Assembly: GCA_004212135.1 (NCBI GenBank)
Contig: RXIE01000041.1
Span: 1 to 11,126 of the forward strand
Length of the DNA stretch: 11,126 nt
Direction of reading: 5' to 3'
From: Candidatus Methanophagales archaeon ANME-1-THS
GTDB lineage: Archaea > Halobacteriota > Syntropharchaeia > Alkanophagales > Methanospirareceae
Part shown: positions 6,795-11,126 of the stretch, in pieces
How the letters are laid out: each line of letters begins with the position of its first letter
Numbering within the stretch: the stretch's first letter is position 1
The notes under the pieces: model-generated
What the model was told of the DNA's origin: nothing
What the model saw: only the letters and a program-made list of their open reading frames with translations
Database searches by the model: none
Position numbers and translations under genes: made by a program

Positions 6795-7208
6795 ATGAAA
6801 AAAATAGAAGTGCTGGGAATGGGATGTCCTAAGTGCTGGGCAACGAAAAAGCTGATAGAGGGAGTAATAAAGGATCTGAAGGTCGATGCTGAGCTTGTTG
6901 AGGTCTCGGATCTCGATGAGATTGTGGACCGTGGCGTTATGGCAACACCTGCGGTCTTCGTGGACGGCGAGCTCAAATGCAATGGGTGGGTTCCCACGAG
7001 AAAGGAAGTAGAAGGGTGGCTTTTGGAGAAACGGGTAGAAAGTAAGATGCAAAAGCCCTGTGCATGCCTCTACTACGCGATGGAGCAGGCGAAGATGATC
7101 AAGAAAGAGCCGTCATTGTATAAACTCATTTGCAAGGAGTGCGGGATTTCGTTCTCGAGCAACGTGCAGAAGGATTATTGCTTCGAGTGCGAAAAGAAGG
7201 CAAGATAA
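6795..7208 (+). CDS. Small CPKC thioredoxin-like protein fused to a C-terminal zinc ribbon
   Basis: Residues 1-77 match the small archaeal redox-active disulfide (MTH895-type) thioredoxin fold: MKKIEVLGMGCPKC with the redox pair Cys11/Cys14, and GVMATPAVFVDGEL carrying the cis-proline. Such proteins are often encoded beside ArsP-type permeases. The protein then continues to 137 residues, where the family normally ends near 80. The extension holds a Cys-Ala-Cys (89-91) and a probable zinc ribbon made of CKEC (113-116) and CFEC (129-132). There is no signal peptide, so it is cytosolic. It is the third cysteine-rich component of this cluster and might deliver electrons or bound arsenite to the neighbouring exporters; that role is inferred. 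GAGGGG (6778-6783) is the likely ribosome site. The stop is 6 bp from the acr3 ATG, so cotranscription is near certain. Confidence 0.88.
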   Translation: MKKIEVLGMGCPKCWATKKLIEGVIKDLKVDAELVEVSDLDEIVDRGVMATPAVFVDGELKCNGWVPTRKEVEGWLLEKRVESKMQKPCACLYYAMEQAKMIKKEPSLYKLICKECGISFSSNVQKDYCFECEKKAR

Positions 7209-7214
7209 TAAGAG

Positions 7215-8285
7215 ATGGGAAATAAGGAACGAAAACTGGGTATCTGGGAGAAATATCTCTACGTGTGGGTGATCCTCTGTATCCTCGCCGGCACGGTGCT
7301 CGGTCGAGTATATCCTCAGCTCGCGGAGTATCTGGCACTGCTGGAAGTGGCGCATATCTCGATTCCCATTGCGATCTGCCTTTTCGCCATGATCTACCCC
7401 ATTATGGTCCAGATCTGCTTTGACGAGGTGAAACGTGCACTTCTGACGCCCAAGCCAATCGCGACGACGCTCTTTATGAACTGGGCGATCAAGCCGTTCA
7501 CCATGGCGTTTTTTGCCTGGCTCTTCCTCACCATGGTCTTTGCACGGTACCTACCGCAGGGTGCCACGCTCACGCCCTTGGGCGAGATTCCACTCATTCG
7601 CCAGTATGTCGCCGGCTTAATCCTGCTTGGCGTCGCGCCCTGTACCGCGATGGTTCTCGTCTGGAGCTACCTCGCCGAAGGGAACATGGCGCATACGCTC
7701 GTGATGACCGCAATAAACTCTCTATCAATGGTCTTCCTCTACGCGCCCCTCGCGACCTTACTCATCGGCGTTTCGGGGATCAAAGTGCCGTGGGCGACCA
7801 TCGCGCTCGCCGTGCTCATTTACATCTGCACCCCGCTGGTCGCCGGCTGGATAACGAGGGACCAGGCAATCAAGCGGAAAGGAATGGAGTGGTTTGAATG
7901 CCGGTGCTGTCCTGTCCTGGGAAAAACATCGATCATCGCACTCCTCATCACGCTCATCGTGCTCTTCACCTACCAGGGTGAGACGATCCTCAAGCTACCG
8001 GCAATCATCGGGATGATCACGGTCGGCATCTTCGTGAACATTCTCGTCGTGTTCGCAATTACGTACATCATCTCGAAGCCCATCAAGCTGAGCTATGAAG
8101 ATGCCGCGCCGACCGCGATTATCGCGGGCAGCAATCATTTTGAGGTTGCGATCGCCGTTGCCACGACCTTATTCGGGTTGAATTCCGGCGCGTCGCTTGC
8201 GACCGTCGTTGGCGTGCTCACAGAGGTGCCAATCATGCTCTTTCTCGTATGGCTCTGCAAACGCACGAGAGGGTTCTTCAGTTGA
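7215..8285 (+). CDS. acr3: Acr3-type arsenite efflux transporter
   Basis: Acr3 exports As(III) across the cytoplasmic membrane, driven by the proton gradient. The 356-residue product is the usual length, with about ten helices. It shows the essential membrane cysteine of the family in GVAPCTAMVLVWSYLAEGN (Cys143) and the conserved late glutamate in GVLTEVPIMLFLVW (Glu337), together with AIIAGSNHFEVAIAVA. An unusual feature is the cytosolic loop FECRCCPVLGK (Cys229, Cys231, Cys232), where relatives I recall have no cysteine cluster. The start is 6 bp after the thioredoxin-ribbon gene, with only a weak AAGAG ahead, suggesting translational coupling. The last 32 bp of the gene, including the TGA, recur exactly at 10477-10508, upstream of arsR. 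The gene's codon choice is more GC-rich than that of the downstream AOR gene. Confidence 0.95.
   Translation: MGNKERKLGIWEKYLYVWVILCILAGTVLGRVYPQLAEYLALLEVAHISIPIAICLFAMIYPIMVQICFDEVKRALLTPKPIATTLFMNWAIKPFTMAFFAWLFLTMVFARYLPQGATLTPLGEIPLIRQYVAGLILLGVAPCTAMVLVWSYLAEGNMAHTLVMTAINSLSMVFLYAPLATLLIGVSGIKVPWATIALAVLIYICTPLVAGWITRDQAIKRKGMEWFECRCCPVLGKTSIIALLITLIVLFTYQGETILKLPAIIGMITVGIFVNILVVFAITYIISKPIKLSYEDAAPTAIIAGSNHFEVAIAVATTLFGLNSGASLATVVGVLTEVPIMLFLVWLCKRTRGFFS
8254..8285 (+). repeat. 32-bp direct repeat, copy 1 (3' end of acr3)
   Basis: The last ten sense codons of acr3 and its TGA, less the first base, are identical to 10477-10508. Similarity ends abruptly on both sides (C against A upstream, T against G downstream). 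This copy is the functional coding one, since it completes the acr3 frame. Confidence 0.97.
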
Positions 8286-8327
8286 TGGCAATGGTATGAT
8301 TACTCTGGCACTGTAGAGGGGAGAACA

Positions 8328-10163
8328 ATGACGATCAGTGGTAATTTTTTGGAGATAGAGCTTGGGAAGGAAACGGTTGAGATAAAGAGCTGGGAAGAGC
8401 TCTTTGAGGAGCACTTAGGCAGGAAGAAGAGCGTAAGGGAGCTTATAGGCGGCTTTGGACGGGGTTTAAATTACTTCGCACTGCTGCAAAATACATACGA
8501 TGATTTCTCCAAACTGTTTGCCATTTGCACTGGCTTCTTGACGGGGCACCCTCACTTTGGATTGCCGATGACCTGTTGCAAAGCAACGATGATCTTTTTA
8601 TCGCCCATGAAGAGGAAAGGAAGGAGGCATGGCATATCGTTCGCTAATGCAGGCGCTAATTTCGGGAACGAAGTGAAGAAAATGGGCGTGGATGATATAT
8701 TGATTTTTGGTAAAGCGAAGCAGCCTGTGGCAGTTTTGCTCGATGGAACCGGAAAGGGGGTAGAGATGGAACTGAGAGAATTTGACCCGGATGCGTTGGT
8801 GTTTGATACTCTGGAGAGCATTGCAAACGAATATAACTACGCAACTGCCTGTGCAGTTGGTCCAGCAGCGTTTAAAGGGGTTAAGTTTGCCAGCGCACAC
8901 TTCTCCACTCCCCTTCCGGGTAAGAAGTTCGGTCTGCCACGAGCAGCAGCACGGGGCGGTATAGGGCTGGTACTAAGCGCTAAGAACATTAAAGCGATCG
9001 GCGTGAAGGGGATAGACGAGAAATTCCCTAAGCCAAGGCTGGGAGAGGAGGAGAAGAGGATAGTAAAGGAGATAAATAGGGGTTTGGCGGGAGCGGCAAC
9101 TGAAAAATATCGGTGTGGTGGTACGTGGGGTGGGAATTTCGACTTTTTACTGCCTGCGAAGGCTTTGCCGGCTTATAATCACAGCAAACTGCTCGGCGAG
9201 GAAGCTGAAGAGGTATATGGGCTGTGGAGGATGAAATGTGAGGAAAAAGGGTTGAAGGTCGAAGATGAGGAATGTTCACCATGTCCCATTAAGTGTGTGA
9301 AGAGAGTAAAGGGTTCTGATGGTACGATATGGCGACTTGACTACGAGCCTGTCGCTTTGATGGGTTGTGATACCGGTGTTTTTGACGTAGACGTGGTGCT
9401 AAAGGCGTTCTGGTTGGCGAATGCTTATGGATTGGATGCAGTAAGCACCGGTTCTGCCATAGCCTGGTATTTCGAGTATAACCTCAGGATGGGCAAATCG
9501 CCCACCTTTGGCGATACCCACGCGCTTCTGGACTTGATAAAGAAGATAGCAGTGCGGGAGGGGATAGGCGATGTGCTTGCAGAAGGAGTAAAAGGTGCGA
9601 GCGAGAAGCTCGGAGATGAGGATATAGCCATGCAGGTGAAGGGCTTAGAAACTGCGGGCTATCCCGCGTGGTCTAACCCCGGGTATGCCTTTGCCGTACG
9701 GGGCATGTGTCATACAAGTATGGAGACCTATAACGTTGCCATCGGGCGACCAGATAAAGTTCATGAGATCGAATGGTGGATTTCAACACTCAAGAAAGGT
9801 GCGAGTGATGCGATGCTCGTCCAGAGCGGTGGGTTCTGCCACTTCGCCCGGAAAGTAATACTGCCAGCACTTCCAACATTGCTCGATATGTATACCGGGG
9901 TAAAGACGGATGAGGATGAGATAGAACGGAGCGGACTGCAGACATATCTTCTCTCGAGAGCGATTGATACCGTGGCGGGATTTGACCGCACTGATGACAC
10001 CTTGCCAGAACGCGCGTTCAGATGCGGTACTACAAGAGAATGGATGGAGCGGTTGAAGGATAGGTTTTACGAGGAGATGGACTTTGACAGTAAGGGTAGG
10101 GCGACAAAAGAGACCTTGATAAAGTATGGACTCTCGGAATTCGCTTATCTTTTAAGGATCTAG
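8328..10163 (+). CDS. AOR-family tungsten/molybdenum pterin oxidoreductase
   Basis: Aldehyde:ferredoxin oxidoreductases oxidise aldehydes to acids with a bis-pterin tungsten cofactor and pass electrons through a 4Fe-4S cluster to ferredoxin. The 611 residues match the family length (about 600). The cluster ligands are visible as C-x2-C-x3-C (Cys316, 319, 323 in CSPCPIKC) and a fourth Cys504 in SGGFCHF. Family landmarks include TGFLTG (69-73), FGKAKQPVAVLLDG (127-140), RAAARGGIGLVLSAKNIKAI (205-224), YEPVALMG (339-346) and GLDAVSTGSAIAW (368-380). Several are divergent: LSAKN stands where MGSKN is usual, and the pterin-loop region 82-112 is atypical. This is probably a subfamily with its own substrate. 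GAGGGGA at 8316-8322 fixes the start. A MoaD-like gene follows after 4 bp. The pair sits between acr3 and arsR, bracketed by a 32-bp repeat, so arsenic-related chemistry is possible but unproven. Confidence 0.93.
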   Translation: MTISGNFLEIELGKETVEIKSWEELFEEHLGRKKSVRELIGGFGRGLNYFALLQNTYDDFSKLFAICTGFLTGHPHFGLPMTCCKATMIFLSPMKRKGRRHGISFANAGANFGNEVKKMGVDDILIFGKAKQPVAVLLDGTGKGVEMELREFDPDALVFDTLESIANEYNYATACAVGPAAFKGVKFASAHFSTPLPGKKFGLPRAAARGGIGLVLSAKNIKAIGVKGIDEKFPKPRLGEEEKRIVKEINRGLAGAATEKYRCGGTWGGNFDFLLPAKALPAYNHSKLLGEEAEEVYGLWRMKCEEKGLKVEDEECSPCPIKCVKRVKGSDGTIWRLDYEPVALMGCDTGVFDVDVVLKAFWLANAYGLDAVSTGSAIAWYFEYNLRMGKSPTFGDTHALLDLIKKIAVREGIGDVLAEGVKGASEKLGDEDIAMQVKGLETAGYPAWSNPGYAFAVRGMCHTSMETYNVAIGRPDKVHEIEWWISTLKKGASDAMLVQSGGFCHFARKVILPALPTLLDMYTGVKTDEDEIERSGLQTYLLSRAIDTVAGFDRTDDTLPERAFRCGTTREWMERLKDRFYEEMDFDSKGRATKETLIKYGLSEFAYLLRI

Positions 10164-10167
10164 TGTT

Positions 10168-10443
10168 ATGATGGTAAAGGTAAAAGCATTTGGGCCGTTT
10201 CGGAGGCTGGTGGCTAAAGGAGAGACAGAGATAGAATTAAAAGCAGGTACTTCGGTACACGACCTCCTTTCCATTTTGTTTCCTTCGCGTGAGATTCAAA
10301 AAGAAATAATCGACGAGAAGGGAGATGTGGATACTGTGGCCATATTAAAAAATGGGAGGCACATTCAATCTCTTGAAGAGCTTTTCACACCACTCGAAGA
10401 AGGCGATGAGATCGTGATCGTTCCACCATCAGGCGGGGGATAA
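10168..10443 (+). CDS. MoaD/ThiS-family sulfur carrier protein
   Basis: This is a ubiquitin-like protein of 91 residues ending in PPSGGG, whose exposed C-terminal glycines can be adenylated and thiocarboxylated. MoaD proteins donate the dithiolene sulfur of molybdopterin, the ligand that holds W or Mo. The N-terminal strand MMVKVKAFGPFRRLV and the closing EEGDEIVIVPPSGGG are typical. It lies 4 bp after the AOR gene, with the AAGGAT ribosome site inside the end of that gene, so it is cotranscribed and probably dedicated to maturing its cofactor. Such AOR-MoaD pairs are common in archaea. The start could be either of two adjacent ATGs (10168 or 10171). No E1-like MoeB/MoaB partner is present in the window. 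Confidence 0.93.
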   Translation: MMVKVKAFGPFRRLVAKGETEIELKAGTSVHDLLSILFPSREIQKEIIDEKGDVDTVAILKNGRHIQSLEELFTPLEEGDEIVIVPPSGGG

Positions 10444-10469
10444 CACCTTCATTTTTAAAAGGGTCAAAG

Positions 10470-10476
10470 TTTTATA
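10470..10476 (+). promoter_or_regulatory. Possible TATA box for arsR
   Basis: The sequence TCAAAGTTTTATATC, just before the second 32-bp repeat copy, contains a TATA-like TTTTATA 47-53 bases upstream of the arsR ATG. Transcription would begin inside the repeat near 10500. It would give arsR its own promoter, separate from the long operon. No copy of the TTTCAAA-N4-TTTGAAA dyad is present here. Confidence 0.4.
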
Positions 10477-10508
10477 TCTGCAAACGCACGAGAGGGTTCT
10501 TCAGTTGA
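10477..10508 (+). repeat. 32-bp direct repeat, copy 2 (orphan acr3 3' end upstream of arsR)
   Basis: This is identical to the final 32 bp of acr3 (8254-8285), stop codon included, but has no acr3 reading frame ahead of it. It ends 14 bp before the arsR ATG, directly followed by a GAGAGGG ribosome site. The spacing is what one would expect if acr3 had once been followed immediately by arsR in an operon. Confidence 0.97.
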
Positions 10509-10522
10509 GAGAGGGATGAAGT

Positions 10523-10858
10523 ATGACCGCTCTATCGCCTTCCTATGATATACCTTCAGAGACGATAGAAAAAGTAAAAGAGCTGGTAAAGGAGGATGTT
10601 GAGGGTATCGCATCCATTTTTAAGGCTTTATCCGATCCTGTGAGGATCAAGATAGTAAAGGCGTTGGGGATAGATGATCTTTGTGTATGCATCTTTGTCG
10701 AGGTAATGAAGTACCCCTATTCCGGGCTATCTTATCACCTGAAATTGCTTAAAGAAGCAAATTTAGTGGATTTTAGACGTGAAGGTAGCTTTTGGATTTA
10801 CAGGCTCACCGATTTGGGGAGAAAGATGCTGGGGATCATTGATGAATTACCAGAATGA
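10523..10858 (+). CDS. arsR: ArsR-family As(III)-responsive repressor
   Basis: The protein is a 111-residue winged-helix dimeric repressor. It shows the family core FKALSDPVRIKIVKAL (33-48), then DDLCVCIF with Cys54-Val-Cys56, the cysteine pair of arsenite-sensing ArsR proteins. The recognition helix is SGLSYHLKLLKEANLV (67-82) and the wing FRREGSFWIYRLT (84-96). As(III) binding to the cysteines releases DNA. The E. coli type has a third nearby cysteine (CVCDLC); here it is absent, so sensing uses two residues or another ligand. A GAGGG ribosome site at 10511-10515 supports the start at 10523. Its likely target is the TTTCAAA-N4-TTTGAAA dyad ahead of the permease gene and of the next gene downstream. 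Ahead of arsR itself lies an exact copy of the acr3 3' end. Confidence 0.95.
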   Translation: MTALSPSYDIPSETIEKVKELVKEDVEGIASIFKALSDPVRIKIVKALGIDDLCVCIFVEVMKYPYSGLSYHLKLLKEANLVDFRREGSFWIYRLTDLGRKMLGIIDELPE

Positions 10859-10860
10859 TA

Positions 10861-10880
10861 CGCCCAATTACGCCCAATTA
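10861..10880 (+). repeat. Two tandem copies of a 10-bp unit
   Basis: CGCCCAATTA occurs twice in direct succession just after the arsR stop, followed by a partial match (TCCCAAAA). It lies about 20-40 bp upstream of the TATA box at 10898. It could be an activator or extra repressor site, or simple slippage. Confidence 0.6.
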
Positions 10881-10896
10881 TCCCAAAACCATAAAC

Positions 10897-10908
10897 CTTT
10901 ATATATAA
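10897..10908 (+). promoter_or_regulatory. TATA box of the last gene, leaderless spacing
   Basis: The sequence ATAAACCTTTATATATAA (10891-10908) combines a BRE-like element and a strong TATA box whose centre is about 27 bases before the ATG at 10930. Initiation would fall on the start codon, predicting a leaderless mRNA. The arrangement of TATA box, dyad and ATG is nearly the same as for the permease gene at 5632. Confidence 0.65.
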
Positions 10909-10931
10909 TATTTCAAATATATTTGAAATAT
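10908..10931. promoter_or_regulatory. Palindromic operator candidate 2 (probable ArsR site)
   Basis: A perfect 24-bp palindrome has the core TTTCAAA-TATA-TTTGAAA (10911-10928) extended by ATA/TAT on the flanks, and overlaps the start codon at 10930. The core arms are identical to those at 5612-5629. It lies 70 bp downstream of arsR, whose product is the obvious candidate to bind it. Confidence 0.8.
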
Positions 10932-11126
10932 GGAGCTGCAAAGATATCCGGAGGCCATTATACCATGGGCACTAACCGCGCTCGGACTAATAACGCTGGT
11001 CTATCCAAAGGTGACCGGAGTGCCGTTATTCCCCGTGTTGAGCTATGAGCATTTGAGTGAATATCCAATCTGGGAGATTCCACTGATCTACGTCGCGAGT
11101 TATGCGACGAGGGCCTGGGGCGCTTT
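10930..11126 (+). CDS. Unknown membrane protein, start only (runs off window)
   Basis: Sixty-five codons are visible from the ATG at 10930 to the window end. The sequence begins MELQRYPEAIIPWALTALGL and continues ITLVYPKVTGVPLFPVLSYE, with a first hydrophobic segment at about 9-25 and a second beginning near residue 48 (WEIPLIYVASYATRAWGA). I do not recognise the family from this fragment. The start is supported by the promoter spacing and by the palindrome ending at the ATG. Because it carries the same operator as the permease gene and follows arsR, it is probably arsenic-induced, perhaps another transporter or membrane enzyme of the island. An overlapping plus-strand frame at 10779-11048 was rejected because it crosses arsR, the promoter and the operator. 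Confidence 0.65.
   Translation, partial: MELQRYPEAIIPWALTALGLITLVYPKVTGVPLFPVLSYEHLSEYPIWEIPLIYVASYATRAWGA

Noticed and set aside
6672..7052. Minus-strand 126-codon open frame
   Set aside because: It is antisense to the end of the permease gene and the thioredoxin-ribbon gene; composition is unlike a protein of this cluster and no promoter is seen.
8254..10508. The bracketed AOR-moaD segment as an insertion sequence or transposon
   Set aside because: No transposase, recombinase or terminal inverted repeats are visible, and 32 bp is long for a usual target duplication, so only an insertion or recombination event is claimed.

Overview
The window looks archaeal. The evidence is TATA/BRE-type promoters, two promoters whose spacing predicts leaderless transcripts, a tungsten-type aldehyde:ferredoxin oxidoreductase (AOR) with its own MoaD-like protein, a thioredoxin-CcdA fusion and an Acr3/permease/ArsR arsenic cluster. 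A euryarchaeal methanogen or methanotroph-related (ANME-like) source would fit the gene content, but that is inference. No rRNA, tRNA, CRISPR array or transposase was seen.

Left part (about 1-4230): the 5' part of trpA (minus strand, running off the left edge) lies downstream of a small unrecognised ORF. Then come four consecutive loci that all look broken. They are a WrbA-type quinone oxidoreductase gene with two frame breaks, a four-helix cytochrome b561-like gene with an in-frame TAA, a membrane/coiled-coil gene whose 3' end runs out of frame into a surface-protein domain, and an aldehyde dehydrogenase lacking its N-terminal quarter.

Right part (about 4230-11126): all genes are intact, point the same way and concern thiol redox chemistry and arsenic. 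The order is a secreted thioredoxin fused to a CcdA membrane domain; an ArsP/UPF0718-type permease; a small CPKC thioredoxin fused to a zinc ribbon; an Acr3 arsenite exporter; an AOR-family W/Mo-pterin oxidoreductase with a MoaD-like sulfur carrier; a Cys-Val-Cys ArsR repressor; and the start of an unknown membrane protein.

Two sequence patterns tie the right part together. First, the same perfect palindrome (TTTCAAA-N4-TTTGAAA) lies between the TATA box and the start codon of both the permease gene and the last, unknown gene. It is a strong candidate for the operator of the arsR product. Second, the last 32 bp of acr3, stop codon included, are repeated exactly just upstream of arsR and bracket the AOR-moaD pair. 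Removing that pair would leave acr3 and arsR 14 bp apart, so the AOR-moaD cassette seems to have been inserted into an older acr3-arsR operon. A plausible overall reading is an arsenical detoxification island: membrane and cytosolic thiol redox proteins feed reduction, two exporters expel inorganic and possibly organic arsenic, ArsR senses As(III), and a pterin oxidoreductase of unknown substrate has been added.
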